From: Agelas oroides
Taxonomy: Eukaryota; Porifera; Demospongiae; Agelasida; Agelasidae
Reading direction: 5' to 3'
Length of the DNA stretch: 64,000 nt
NCBI GenBank assembly: GCA_949130485.1
Contig: OX422192.1
Location: 4,410,085 to 4,474,084 of the forward strand
Every line of letters begins with the position of its first letter. Within the stretch, counting starts at the first letter, position 1. Shown here piece by piece: positions 1 through 11,327 of this stretch. The notes beneath the pieces were generated by a model, which worked only from the letters and a program-made list of their open reading frames with translations, was not told the DNA's origin and did not search any database. A program made the translations under genes and the position numbers.

Positions 1-1
1 A

Positions 2-241
2 GGTAAAATCACAGAGTCACGTGATCTATTGATTGGGTTGAGTACAGTCAGCCAATGGTATCTGTTGGGCATCTACCTGGGACTTCCTTATTCAACACTA
101 GATGCGATCAAAGCTGACTACAAAGCTACAAAAGAGTGTCGTACCCAGATGCTGATTGAGTGGCAGAGACATGTGACTCCAACCTGGCATTGGTGGGAAT
201 AGGAAGGGAGCGTCTTGCTTCTGAACTTGCTGAAAAATATG
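2..241 (+). CDS. Death-domain exon, frameshifted
   Basis: Frame open from base 2 reads a death-domain helix series: QWYLLGIYLGLPYSTLDAI, then KECRTQMLIEW, the usual motif of short sponge and cnidarian death domains. At about 180-190 the frame runs into a stop (WHWWE then TAG), while the next frame continues with ALVGIGRERLASELAEKYG, the expected last helix. A small indel is therefore implied. The donor at 242 (gtataa) follows phase 1. The true start lies left of the window. Confidence 0.7.
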
Positions 242-459
242 GTATAATTTTCATGGCTCACAGTTTGATTTATCTGCAAGTTAGAAAGTACCTCACATTC
301 CACAACATCTTTTTTGATTTCTACAGGAGTTTGTCTTCCACACACTGTTGATAGCAAGCCGTTGGAGAAATTAGAAGCAAAACACAAGATGGTGAGACAA
401 AGTGTATGTGAACATGTCAGTATTTGTTTTAGAAAATGTTGTTGCATGATATGTGTCAG

Positions 460-1022
460 ACTGCAGGATCAGATTCTACTGAAGTCCAATACCGCAAAGG
501 TGAATTTCAGCAGCTAGGTGGATGGCTAACAGAGATAGAGCAACTTCTGAAGACCTCAAGAGATTCACAAGTGCCTCTGAATGAGAATGTAAACAATCTC
601 GTGAGTGAGCTGACCAAACTTGGTAAGGAGGTACGCAAGATTTCCCAAGACACTGAAAACATTGAATCAGAACTACAACACAGGCAGCGTGATTCTCAGT
701 TGCTTTCTGAAATGCAAAAGGATTTGGCTCATAGTATTGAGAAATGCCAACTGCTTCAACAGGTCACCAACAAAAATGAAGAAGAAATCAAAAGATTAAA
801 AGAAAATGTACAAAAGAAGAAAGAACAACTTCAATCTGCTCAACAGGAAGCTCAAAACATGAAGGAAAAATTGTCAAAACTTCAAACTGAACTAGTAGAG
901 AAGCACGAAGAAGTGAAACAGTTGCAGAAAGAAAAGGAAGAATTGACAAGATCATACAATACTGAGAGAGAGGAAGCCAAGAAGCTTATTGGGATTACTT
1001 TGTCTGGCGAGATGAAATGGAG
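460..1022 (+). CDS. Coiled-coil exon of the DD-Ig-kelch gene
   Basis: A long uninterrupted Glu/Lys/Gln-rich stretch, with heptad-like Leu spacing, runs from about 500 to 985, for example LTKLGKEVRKISQDTENI and LQKEKEELTRSY. It predicts a parallel coiled coil between the death domain and the Ig domains. Acceptor ag at 458-459, donor gtatgg at 1023. The last 30 bases make best sense in a second frame (DYFVWRDEME), which then joins the next exon in phase 0, so a frameshift near 985-1000 is likely. Confidence 0.6.
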
Positions 1023-1097
1023 GTATGGTGTACTTTTTCTGTGCCATGCTTAACTATGATCCAAGTTAATAATTGTTTTGGTTTTCTTTTCCTTTAG

Positions 1098-1445
1098 CAA
1101 CAACTGATCACAACTAAAGAAGAGTCTGAACACAAGTCTCAAACAGATTGCTGTCTGCAACTCACGTATAAGTTACCTCAGTGATCGAGAAGGTTGAAGC
1201 GTTGTCAAGTTCCTTGAAGGAGAAAGAAGCTAAAGAGAATCAGATTGTGAGTACATTTCATCCATACCAAAGCACTCCAAAACAGCTGTCAGATGTAATC
1301 TCACTAACAATTGAGATTGCTGAACTAAAGCAGAGGTTGCAGGAAGCTGAGTTTCAGAGGCAACAAAATATTTTGAAAAGGGAGGCTGCAGTTCAGGAGG
1401 TAGAGGCCAAGAAGAAAGTTGAAATGCAGTTTCACACACATCTTG
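1098..1445 (+). CDS. Second coiled-coil segment (two short exons)
   Basis: After the acceptor tttag at 1097 the frame reads QQLITTKEESEHKSQT, then hits TGA at about 1181. Another frame continues IEKVEALSSSLKEKEAKEN to a gtgagt donor near 1255. A further segment, about 1300-1445, reads LTIEIAELKQRLQEAEFQRQ and ends at a gtaagg donor in phase 1, which matches the Ig exon at 2479. All of it looks coiled coil. Confidence 0.45.
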
Positions 1446-2478
1446 GTAAGGTGTTTGTAAAGCAGAAACTCTTTTCATTCGTACTCAGATAATACAAATA
1501 GATCTACCATGGTTTAGACACCACACACAGATCTATGAAGATTTGGATACCATGCCATGCTGTGACCACTGATATCAGAGAAAGTATTCTGCCACACACT
1601 AATGTATTATTTACATTACTATGAAAGTATCTCTCTTACTTACTTAATTTACAGTATTGAATAATTACCCTCCTAGGACATGCTACGGTATGACCCCAGA
1701 GGACATCTGACACCATCACATGCACTATGTTAATGGACATTCCAAAGACTAGAAACCAGGAGAATGATATATAGTTGGAAAGCTCTGTGGCCTAAATCAT
1801 AGTGGGTACTGGGGGAGATAGATATATGGTGCTGAAGGCATCTGAGTAGTCAAAAGAAACATTCCACGATTTGTGACATCCAAATAGCATTAATTTTATG
1901 ATCGAGGCTGTTGATGGTAATCAACCAAATATAGGCAGCTTCAGCATGGTGCTAAACTTGGCAGGCTAGAAGCTTCTGATGCCACTGAAATGATGGAATG
2001 CAGCAGGTTGCCAATTAACTTGTGTCATCAAGATCACTTGTTGATGTATGTGATTTCACTGATGTTGGAACTTCTCTGGGATTAAAAAATGAATGTTAAA
2101 TGCTACTAATCCCCCTCCCCACCACATTATACCTAAAACCACACAAAGTTACCTTCCTGTTTCCAGTTGCATACTGGTCAATTTTCTCTGAGTTACATGA
2201 CTTAATCTAGATGTAATCAGCATGCAGTCAGTGTTTACACAACCTGCACTCAGTGGTTTCACCATCAAAGTTTCTATGCTTCAGCTTTTTAGATGTGCAA
2301 GTGTCTCCATTTTGTAGTTGTGTGCCCTTCGTGATGCATTTTGCTGTTTGTACACCATTTTCTTTCCACTTTGGTTTCCAAAATAAAGTACTAATGACTG
2401 GTGGCCTGGTTATTTTTTGAAGTGACTTGAAACAGAAAATGACTTTGCATAGCCTAAAGCCACACTGTTTCTTCACAG

Positions 2479-2761
2479 ATGAACCTCCCAAGGTCACTGA
2501 TCATCCAAAAAGCCTGAAGAATGCTGTCCCAGGCAAACCTGTGACATTCACTATCCAAGCCACAGGAACTGAGTGTTTGACCTACCAGTGGCAGCATAAA
2601 ACTGGAAACCGAAGTGAAGGGTGATGCGGAGAGGTTTCCAGGAGCAAACAGCTCAACAATTTCTATCCCCAGTGTGCAGAAATCAAATGAAGGGAGGTAC
2701 TACTGCACTGTTAGCAACTATGCTGGTAGTGCCACTTCAGAATGTGCCACACTCACTGTAG
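2479..2761 (+). CDS. Ig-like domain exon 1, frameshifted
   Basis: Reads EPPKVTDHPKSLKNAVPGKP then LTYQWQHKTG (the tryptophan and YQWQ of an I-set or V-set Ig fold), then stops at TGA (about 2622). Another frame supplies the C-terminal half, SVQKSNEGRYYCTVSNYAG, with the canonical YxC. The break lies at 2600-2625. Exon length (283) is one base off what the flanking phases need, which agrees with a single-base indel. Confidence 0.65.
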
Positions 2762-2980
2762 GTGGGTTGTTCTTGTTGTAGTTTTACTAAAGCTTACTCC
2801 ATTCATATTGCCAAGTGTGATTTACTTGGGCACTCAGAAGGCATTTCAATTCATGTTGACTTAAGTATCTGAGCATAATTATCTCTAGTGAGCATGTGTT
2901 CATTACAGCAACATGATGGTTACAATATACCCCAAAAGCAGCTGAATAATTAATAGTTGCAATTTCACTTCTACATATAG

Positions 2981-3261
2981 CTGAGCCTCCAACAATCACA
3001 ACTCATCCTGAGGACTCAAAAGGTGCTGTCCCAGGCAAACCTCTGACATTCACTGTTCAAGTCACTGGAACAGAGCCGCTTAGCTACCAGTGGCAGCAGA
3101 AGCTAAACATGAGTGAGGAGTGGAAGCCATGCAGTGGTGTTGAGGGTTTTGATAGTGCTACTCTAACTATCCCCAGTGTGCAACCGTTAAATAAAGGGAG
3201 CTACCGCTGTGTTGTCAGCAACAATGCTGGCAGGCAGGCTTCCAAGCCAGCTATACTTGAG
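2981..3261 (+). CDS. Ig-like domain exon 2, intact
   Basis: Reads EPPTITTHPEDSKGAVPGKP, LSYQWQQKL and GSYRCVVSNNAG without interruption. It has the conserved Trp and the YxC cysteine; the first Ig cysteine seems to be replaced, as often in intracellular Ig domains. It is a close paralogue of the exon at 2479 and gives the template for seeing the frameshift there. Acceptor atag at 2980, donor gtaaga at 3262. Confidence 0.75.
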
Positions 3262-4451
3262 GTAAGATGATCTTTAATGGACGCACTGAAAGAAAACTCT
3301 GAGGATATCTGAAATGCCCTAGCTGCAAAAACATACACAAGCAATAAGCATTACATTACTTGTCTAGTAGACGTCTTTCAAAGTGGGAATGCTATAGATC
3401 TACTCACACAGGTTTAATTGAACAACATAGATGCCAGACTTTCTCTCGATCCTACTCTACTGTACTGTACAGATAGTGCTGTTGTGGTTACATGTAACAT
3501 AGCATACATGTAATGTTCTTATTGCCCTGTGGTGACTTCCAGGACATCTTTACTGTGCAGTGAAGTTGTAATTATATAGTTGTTTCCACAAGTTCAGTAT
3601 GTAAAATGCAGCTATTGCAGCTGCTGTTCATTGTGATCGAGGGTACATTGACCACTAATGGGAAGAGGGCATGTAACTGTATTCCCATAAACAGCAAATT
3701 CATTATTTATAGCAAGTAAAACTCTACGGCACCTGCTAGTGCACTCTGTAGAAAATCAGTACTTTCTCATCTATACTTACTGCTAGCACTTACCATTGCA
3801 TGCCATTTTATGCGCTAAGTTTGGCCAGCAAATTTTAATAAACATCATTGGGTGGAGATGGTACAATGGTTCGGATGCCTGTAAACATAATTACTATTAT
3901 TTTGACAAGTCCTTTCTATAATTCAAATTTCTAGAACCATACAGCTCTGCAGCATGCTACTCCATACTGGCCTAGAAGTAGTCAAGTGAAAAGTTCAAAG
4001 TTCTCCTCTTCATAGGTTAAATAAATACGTAATTTGCCTAAAGCACAATGGGAGTAGGTAAAACAGGGGTATAAGCAAACAATATTGCCTGAATCTTTGC
4101 ATCACTAGCACAAGATGTAGTGCATTTTGCACCTTAATGTACAATTGTTTAGTGTGTACTACACTGGATGCTTTGAAGTTTTGAGCCACTCAAGATTGTT
4201 GTCATGCACTGTGCTTCGTGTTTGACAGTTTTGTGTGATGCAATGATTCTGAAAGTAACTGTACCTCGGTGGTCTTGTCTTACTGTTTGTGAAGTAGGTT
4301 GGCTATTAACAGACAGCAACAACAGTTATGCATGCCCTCTTTCTGCTATAGCCAATACATGATATGTGTTTTAAAATATGGTGTGCCAAACGTTCTAACC
4401 ATATTGCTGGTGAAGGACTGCATCCTTTTAATGACACTTCTTGTATTTCAG
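3262..4451 (+). other. Intron between Ig 2 and kelch exons
   Basis: About 1.2 kb of AT-rich DNA between the donor at 3262 and the acceptor tttcag ending at 4451. I see no coding segment or clear repeat in it. The open frame that runs into the kelch exon from 4299 lies in the intron and is not supported as coding. Confidence 0.6.
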
Positions 4452-5393
4452 ATGGGTCCTCTCAGTGAGCTAACATGGAGGAGGCTGGCAGACATGCCAT
4501 ATGCTATGAAGTACCCGCAGTTAGTAGTCATTCATGGGAAGGTGTATGTCAGTGATGGAGGGGTCAGTCGTGTCATACACAAATATCATCCGCAAACAAA
4601 AAATTGGACTGAATTACCAGAATATCATTACTACCAATTTACAATGACAGAAGTCAACCACCAGCTCACACTGGTTGGTGGTTGGCTTTCTGGTGGGACA
4701 AGCAACGAAGTTGCTGTATACTCCACCTCCTGGTGGAAACACAGATGGGAACAACCCTACCCTCCCATGAACACACCTCGCCACTCTCCAGCTGTAGCCA
4801 CTTACCACGAACATCTGGTGGTTGCAGGTGGGTATATCCAAGGTGCTGACATAACTATAGTGGAAATCCTCGACACATCTATCCGCCATAGTCAGTGGCT
4901 CTCTGCCACACCACTTCCTATAAGTGGCAGTCGTATGCCATCCACTGTTTTACATCATACGTTGTACCTACTAGGCGGATCGCTGGGCAAGCAAATACTT
5001 AGTGTGTCCCTCCCTGCCCTTACACAAACTGGCAAGCCACCCACGCAGTGGTGTACCCTCCGCAGTACACCATTGGTGAACTCTGCTGCTATTGCTTTCC
5101 ATGGATCATTACTGGCAGTGGGAGGGAGCCCACATAGGCGTCATAGCTCAGTTAGTGGGACCCATTCTGTTCGGCAGGCACAGTGCCTATCACTTCCACG
5201 CTTACCGACAATCAACACTGCGAAACGAGATGGGTCTGGCTTGCAAGATTACTCCCCCATCTATGTCTATGACCACAAGAATAATGAATGGAACGAGGTG
5301 GGAGGCTTACCTACTAAAAGAGAAAATTGTGCTTGTTGTTTGCTATCAAGCGGTGAGATCCTTGTTGCTGGAGGACGAGATCGTAATGACTGA
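4452..5393 (+). CDS. Kelch six-blade propeller, terminal exon
   Basis: About 313 codons, uninterrupted, with six kelch repeats. Each ends in a GG doublet (YVSDGG, LTLVGG, LVVAGG, LYLLGG, LLAVGG, ILVAGG) and is followed by the W of the next blade (NWTELP, RWEQP, QWLSATPLP, QWCTL, EWNEVGGLP). This is the usual 280-320 residue length for a full propeller, a protein-binding surface. It starts phase 0 after the second Ig exon and ends at TGA 5391-5393. The last blade (NEVGGLPTKRENCACCLLSS) resembles kelch proteins I associate with sponges. Confidence 0.8.
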   Translation: MGPLSELTWRRLADMPYAMKYPQLVVIHGKVYVSDGGVSRVIHKYHPQTKNWTELPEYHYYQFTMTEVNHQLTLVGGWLSGGTSNEVAVYSTSWWKHRWEQPYPPMNTPRHSPAVATYHEHLVVAGGYIQGADITIVEILDTSIRHSQWLSATPLPISGSRMPSTVLHHTLYLLGGSLGKQILSVSLPALTQTGKPPTQWCTLRSTPLVNSAAIAFHGSLLAVGGSPHRRHSSVSGTHSVRQAQCLSLPRLPTINTAKRDGSGLQDYSPIYVYDHKNNEWNEVGGLPTKRENCACCLLSSGEILVAGGRDRND

Positions 5394-5493
5394 ACTAGCC
5401 GAATGGACATGGCAGTTGTATAAAAGTTTTTGCTAAAATATTGTTACCAAGCCATCTCTAATGGTCTGGGAATGAGGTACTGATCTTTATCAT

Positions 5494-5916
5494 TCAAATT
5501 CTGGAGGGAGCCTGAGCAAACCTCACAATGACTGCATTTTTCATACCTTGTGTATTCTTTATTGTTAAGTTGATGTGCATTATTAATTTTTTGTAACCTG
5601 GAATATGTTTTCTGAGACTGGGGAATGATTCACCCAGATTATATACTGTCTTTCCTTGATATTCTGGATGCTGGAGCAATTTCTTTTCAATTTCTCTTAC
5701 TTGTTTTTCAGCTTGCATCTGCTCTTTTGTCAAGTTGTTATGAACACTTTTGAACCAGCTATCAATGTGCGTTTGGCAAGGACTTGGCCTTTTTGTGCTT
5801 GTGATTGCAAGGTAACTAGGAATGGCCTGGGCCTTCCAAGCACGTCTGTCAGTACTAGTCTTGCAAGCCAGATCCAACTTCCGCTGAATGGGGAGGGGTG
5901 TGATGAAGTGTGACAT
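5494..5916 (-). CDS. Unrecognised 140-codon ORF, possible terminal exon
   Basis: An open frame converging on the kelch gene, with a composition unlike the spurious ORFs around it: Lys/Glu-rich helix (MQAEKQVREIEKKLLQ) followed by HPEYQGKTVYNLG. I do not recognise the family. The ATG at 5916 could be the start, or a cattcag acceptor about 35 bases inside could make it an internal or terminal exon whose upstream part was lost when the retrotransposon to its right inserted. No domain named. Confidence 0.35.
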   Translation of the reverse strand: MSHFITPLPIQRKLDLACKTSTDRRAWKAQAIPSYLAITSTKRPSPCQTHIDSWFKSVHNNLTKEQMQAEKQVREIEKKLLQHPEYQGKTVYNLGESFPSLRKHIPGYKKLIMHINLTIKNTQGMKNAVIVRFAQAPSRI

Positions 5917-6404
5917 AAGTCGTGTATTGCATGCATTCTATAGTGTGATCCAATTGTAATGCAGTAATAGTCACATGAGATATGTCACTGTATAGCTACA
6001 TTTTGAAAACAGACATATTTGCAGGAGCAGTAAAATCACTTCAGCTATCCTTTTTGAGATTGAGAGTGGGAGAGAAATGGGTGCACTTTGCAACAGGTAT
6101 AGTTAATGCATCGCGCCACTGGCATTTCCCAATAGGAAATCGGCCAGGAGGCTCATTATAGGGTGTACATTTGCTTGTACAATGTTATTGGTTCAACAAT
6201 TGAGACTCTAATTGAGCTAATTGATAATTTTAGAAAAAATGATGTGTGAAACATGGCTCAAATCACTAAACTCTTACGATATGAATATCCAGGGGATATA
6301 AGGCTATAAATGTACTTAGAGCATACACAAACCATAGATCAAAAAGAGGCTCTGGCTGCCTAAGGTGATACTTTAGAAATGAAATCGAGGAAGGAATTAA
6401 ACTT

Positions 6405-6719
6405 TTGCCTTGTAACAAGAGCTCTGATGATAGACCGTGGGTCAAACTCTGTGCCAATTTCTTTGGCTTTGACAGGGACTTATTTCGTTGTCTAGCTTAT
6501 GTTTCCCCAGAAACTTCATCCCATCCTGCCTCTACAGATAATGTATGGAACCTACTTGAAGAGGAGATTGCTTACTTCTCTACGATTGGTAACATCCTCT
6601 TGACAGGTGATCTAAATGCAAGAACTGGGTTACTGCCCAATTTTGTCAACTATGACACTGACCTATACGTACCTCCACCCCCCGGCTACATCCTATTCTC
6701 AGATAGTCAGAAGACATAA
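6405..6719 (+). pseudogene. LINE endonuclease fragment
   Basis: A 104-codon open frame with the exo/endonuclease/phosphatase signature TGDLNARTG near codons 66-75, preceded by a stretch giving the strand that leads into it. It sits directly upstream of the reverse-transcriptase pieces of the same element. It is truncated by a stop after FSDSQKT. Confidence 0.75.
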
Positions 6720-7749
6720 TTACCAACAGTTATGGCAGAGAGTTGTTAGATTTGTGCATTGCTTCTCAGTTACGCATAATGAATGGATGCATAAATCCAG
6801 ATGGCAGGAGGGGAGCTTATACTTGTTTCACTCCGCGAGGTAACAGTTTGGTCGATTATGTAATCACCTCTGCTGCCTTTCTGGATAATATGTTACCCAT
6901 TTCCAAGTAGGAGATATCTCCCCACCCTCGGACCATTGTCCTCTTTCAGCTGTCAACAGAAACTGGCTCAACATTTCGTCTCAGAAAACTGAATCTCCAC
7001 TCCGGGGAATTGCTACAAGAGCCGTCTGAGGTACTATAAAGAGTTGACCAGAACATAGCAATATACCATGATCATCTTTCAACTCCAATAACTATCATAA
7101 GACAGGTATCAGAAGAGAAGCTAAAAACAGCCTTTTCTTCCGAAGAATTCTTGAGAAACTTATGACAATTACAGAGGAGACTTTCTTACACTCCGGCCTC
7201 AGAATGTGTCCACAAGTCTACATCCTTGTTTCAGTCAAACCTGAAAGACATTGCTGACACTGGGACAAAACATAGGAGAAGCCAACATACCGGTAATTCA
7301 TTCCCACAAAACTCTTGGTTTGACCAAGACTGTAAAAAAAAGTAAAAGGAAGTTCAAGAAAAAAAAGGAAAAAAAACAGACCCAAATAATCCCCAGGGGT
7401 AGGTACCTTTTCTGGAATGAAAGTAGGACATACAAGTCTCTAATTAGGTCCAAGAAACATTGTGCTATTGCCTCCCTTCACTCAGAGCTTAGCTCGCTTC
7501 AGACGAAATCCCCCTGAGAGTTTTGGAGGAGAATCTCCAGAGTGATCAACAGAAAAATTAGTGATGAAGTTCCTATACTTATAGAAGAACTGGGATCTTG
7601 TTTCAAGTCACTCTAAGATGGCTCAGCAAATAATGCTTATGTCAACCCCCTATCAGGTTTTGAAACAGACCCCATACTTGATAACCCGATAGTAGAAGAG
7701 GAAGTAAGAGGTCCCATTCAATCCTTGAAGAATAACAACGCCCTGGGTC

Positions 7750-8296
7750 TTGATGGTATACCAGCGATTACCTGAATTCAAAATGTTCCACACCCACCTT
7801 ATCACGTACATAACGGCCCTCTTCAATAAACTCCTGGAACAGGACATTTACCCAGATGGGTGGAGTGTAGGTTGTATCAAGCCTTTATATAAAAAGGGAG
7901 ATAAGAGAAGTCCTAATAATTATAGAAGAATTACATTGCTACCAATCATGGGCAAAGTGTTCACAGCAATCCTAAGAGATATAGACTCTTGTGATGGGCT
8001 GACCTGAATAGCAAGCTAAATGTGTCCCAATTTGGCTTTAGGCAGGGAAGAAGGACTACCGATGCATTTTGTCAACTGCAATTAATACCTTCAAGAAAAG
8101 GAGAGCTCCTCTCTATGCATGTTTTGTGGATTTTGCCAGAGCCTTTGATTCAGTCAACCACAATCTCTTATGGACAAAGCTTGCCTCCATGGGCTTGAGT
8201 GCAAGAATGCTTCAGAACATGAATGGGAAAGCTATCTCCAAAGTCACTACAAATAACACCTCCTCAATGCCCTTCCCCTGCCGCAAGGGAGAATGA
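7750..8296 (+). pseudogene. LINE reverse transcriptase fragments
   Basis: Two open frames (7750-8007 and 8069-8296) hold RT fingers and palm. FVDFARAFDSVNHNLL contains the first catalytic aspartate. A stop and a frame change separate them, and the second ends in GE followed by TGA where active elements continue with QGCN-like sequence. The second and third catalytic aspartates are not found. Confidence 0.8.
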
Positions 8297-9441
8297 CAAG
8301 GATGCAACATGACTTTTGTAAGGCTTGGAACCTGCAAATACATATTGACAAAACCAAAGAGAGAGTATAGATAGTATCTTGTTAATATACTCACAGAAAG
8401 TGGTTCCTTCAGATCTGCAATTTCAACCCTTGCCAACCAAGCTAGTAAAGCTTTATTCTCATTAATGAAAATAGCCATTTACCAGTCCTTCCCAAAACCC
8501 ACACTGTTATGTCATCTATTTGAATCTTTAGTCTGACCAGTTGCAGAGTACGGCAGCAAAGTCTGGGGACATACACATGCAGAAGAATTAGAGACTCTAC
8601 ACCGCAGATTTTGTAGGTTTGCACTAGGAGTCCCAAGAACAACTGCCAATTTGGTGAGCTGGGCAGAACTCCATTGCTAATAAAAAGGAAATTATCACTA
8701 GTAAAGTACTGGTTGAGAATTGCCAGCGATTGGGATGTACCTGCTCTTGTCAAGGACGCTTATATCTTGACAATGAATAGCTCGTTACATTGAGTCAATT
8801 TCATTAAACAGATTTTAGATGATTCCAGCTTCTCACATGTCTGGTTCCAACCAGCAGATGTAGATCACAGCCAATTCATTGCAGAGCTAGAACAGCGTCT
8901 CACTGACCAATATAAACAGAATTGGGAGAGTGTATTACAAGCAACAACAGGCAAGCTCAGAACATACAAACATCTTAAGCAACACTTCAGGATGGAAATG
9001 TATCTTCATCTTCCACTGCACTTGAGAGTCCCAGTTGCAAAACTAAGAACAAGTTCTCATTTGTTGAGAACTGGAACAGGCCGATACAATTTACGGGTGC
9101 ATGGCTCTTCTTCCTGATAAACGCTCTTGCTGTTTTTGTGATGATGACTCAATTGAGGATGAACTTCATTTTCTTTTTAAGTGCAAACTCTACACATCCT
9201 TACAAGAGTTACAAGAGCTCACAACCCACTGCTGTCTACTGAATCCATCCTTTATGCATTTGAGTGACTTGGGACAAATGGAAGTTTTTATTTCCTCATG
9301 TAATGATAAAAAAGTGGTTTATTTGCACAGTAAGTTCGTCTCAGCAGCCTTTGAACTCAGAAGAAACAGTATATGATACTCATGCTCCCTGTAATGTTCA
9401 CCTGAGTAATGGACCTTCTGGCCTCAATTGTCATTAAAATT

Positions 9442-9466
9442 TAAATAATAATAATAATAATAATAA
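9442..9466 (+). repeat. (TAA)n microsatellite, LINE 3' tail
   Basis: Eight TAA units at the 3' end of the retrotransposon. A short triplet tail rather than poly(A) is usual for L2/CR1-like LINEs and supports a + strand insertion. Confidence 0.75.
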
Positions 9467-9470
9467 ATAT

Positions 9471-10836
9471 AAAATCCTTTAAGAAACACCGTATAAATAA
9501 ATACATGATGATCTGTGCAAACATGACTTTGAGCTTTCTCAGTTAACTGCAGTTGCCCTGGTGTGGATCCAGAGGGGAACCCCCCTTTTGAAGGGCTGCC
9601 TTCGTGTATACTTAGTAAGTCTGCGCAAATGTAACTACGTACCACTACGGCCCTCACTAACCATAGTTTTTCAATGGTGGGAGAAAATGTAATGAAGAAT
9701 AAAGACGAAATATACAGGTGTACTGGCAATAAAAATGTGATACAAGCTCCCTTCCATGGGGTAAAGGTTGGATGTGACTTTAGAATGGAATGAAAGAAAA
9801 GAGGAATGAAGGTATAAACAAAATTATAGGGCACATTTATAAAAACAGGAATGGCCACTACACAGCAGAGGGAACACGACCCTCTGATGTGGCTAGAGTG
9901 ATGTTTAGTTCATGCTTTGGACGGTGGTGAGAAGATCTGCTTCCACGAATACATAGGATGGTGGAGCGGAGGATTGCAAATGATAGACGACAACGGATCC
10001 ATCCCATGACAACCGACTATTGACTTTGCTCCTTCCTGGAAATTCCATCTGCCATGCAGTCTCTTGTAGAACATTGCAGCCTCGCGGCCCATTCCACCTG
10101 TACTAACCGAATACCATAACAAATAGCTAAGAATCCGATGACACACAGTCAGTATTTGTATATCTCAACTCCACAGAGCAACGACTGAATGAGTACAGTA
10201 GCTAGCGAAAATTTTCTCTTCCCCCCCCCCCCCCCCCCCCCGCACCCCACGGCTGCTTGTATTGGACAGGATTTGTCAATGTGACTCACACAGGTAATGT
10301 TACTGTTCCTTGCTGTAGCTGCAAACGTATGGCAAATTGAGGAGGAATAGAAGAAATATCCCTAGGCTCCCCCCACATGGCTTGGCTATGAGGCAATATG
10401 TAGCCTACCTCATACTTGGATTACAAAAATTTCCCTATGATTTTTCCCCACTAGATTGGACAATGAATACCAACATGTAACAAATAGCCTGGCTAGCTGC
10501 TGTATGTAGGTGCGTGACTATGGTGAAGCTTCAGGTGAGGCTTCAGGCCTCTCACAGTAGAATAGTGAATTCAACATGGAGCCTCGAGCTTCAGTTCTCT
10601 CACAGTGGACTAGTGAACATGAAGCATTTATGCTTGTCCTTTGTAACTTCAATCATTAACATGCTGCACTGCCCACTTGCAAACCTTGCATGACTTAATT
10701 GCACTAGTGCAATATCTCAGATTATTAAAAAGCAGTAGAAAATACCATAACAACGTATGTTACACACAGATAAGATACAACAGCATGAGAAAAGAAAACA
10801 TTAGATGTACCACTTGTGATCAGGGAGTCAAAAGTA
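9471..10836. other. Intergenic DNA with poly-C run
   Basis: No gene recognised. The only striking feature is an uninterrupted run of 21 C at 10221-10241. Short open frames here show no known motif. Confidence 0.5.
10221..10241. repeat. Poly(C) tract, 21 bases
   Basis: Twenty-one consecutive C on the + strand (poly-G on the minus). Homopolymers this long are length-unstable and their length in an assembly is unreliable. Confidence 0.9.
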
Positions 10837-11147
10837 TTAGTGAAGGGCAGTTTTCACCTTTTTGGCAAGTTCTGATTGGTCAATATCCTCAAGGAGTTCA
10901 ATCAGAACCTCCCAGGTGGCCTCCCTTCCTTTGCCTTTCAACCAGGTTATAAACATCTCCCGGCAGCATGTAACAACACCGTTCAGTTGGTTGTTTGCTT
11001 CAATGAGCTCAAGAGTTCGACCTTCAGGGTCAAAATCAAGGAGATCTCCTAGTTCCTTCCACTTAGGTGCCACCGACTCAATGATCTTGATCTTTTCTCC
11101 TCTTATGGACTTCATTATTGTCAGCTGGGCGAGTTTTGGCTTCATAG
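10837..11147 (-). CDS. Death-domain terminal exon
   Basis: 102 codons ending at TAA (10837-10839), preceded on the minus strand by an acceptor (ctcatag, ag at 11149-11148) in phase 1. The protein reads APKWKELGDLLDFD, then CCREMFITWLKGKG and ATWEVLIELLEDIDQSELAKK: a complete six-helix death domain with the typical W-K/R-x-L-G and TW motifs. No start exon was found between 11148 and the kinase stop at 15137. The internal ATG at 11145 could start a death-domain-only protein. Alternatively this is an alternative last exon of the kinase gene to the right, whose linker exon 16837-16879 ends in the same phase 1. Confidence 0.7.
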
Positions 11148-11327
11148 CTATGAGGGGAGGTGCCTTGCATTATGTGATACATGCGCATAAGATCAGATTA
11201 ACAGCAGTGAAATAGTCAATATGACTGTAAAAAATGAAATTATATAGCACCTGGCGATCACAATTGTATAGTAGAGTGTAGTTAACTGACGCTGTATGTG
11301 TTACGTACTGTTATCTAATACAAGTCA

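Larger units (their letters stand above)
1..5393 (+). pseudogene. Death domain - coiled coil - Ig - Ig - kelch gene, 5' cut, several frameshifts
   Basis: Exons I place: <2-241 (death domain), 327-391, 460-1022 and 1098 to about 1254 (coiled coil), about 1300-1445, 2479-2761 (Ig), 2981-3261 (Ig), 4452-5393 (kelch, stop at 5393). Junctions are GT..AG and phases join at most borders (about 1445 to 2479 phase 1; 2761 to 2981 phase 1; 3261 to 4452 phase 0). Within exons the frame breaks near 180-195, near 985-1000, near 1150-1180 and near 2600-2625, where good homology continues in another frame. The kinase gene in the same window has no frameshift in 929 codons, so I read these as real decay rather than sequencing error, although an uncorrected local assembly error cannot be excluded. 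The combination suggests an intracellular adaptor or sensor; actual role unknown. Confidence 0.7.
6170..9470 (+). mobile_element. Decayed non-LTR retrotransposon (LINE, L2/CR1-Jockey-like)
   Basis: Pieces in the correct order but in different frames: endonuclease (CETWLKSLNSYDMN near 6240, GDLNARTG near 6608), reverse transcriptase (IKPLYKKGDKRSPNNYR near 7876; FGFRQGRRTTDAF near 8032; FVDFARAFDSVNHNLL near 8126, which is palm motif A), thumb and connection (KALFSLMKIAIYQSF near 8449; VAEYGSKVWGHTHAEELE near 8539), a C-terminal Cys/His knuckle (CCFCDDDS...H..FKC near 9125-9185) and a (TAA)n tail at 9442-9466. The YADD catalytic strand is missing: about 8300-8340 jumps from the primer-grip side to INIDK-like sequence. 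Many stops and frameshifts; dead copy, probably 5' truncated. Confidence 0.85.
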
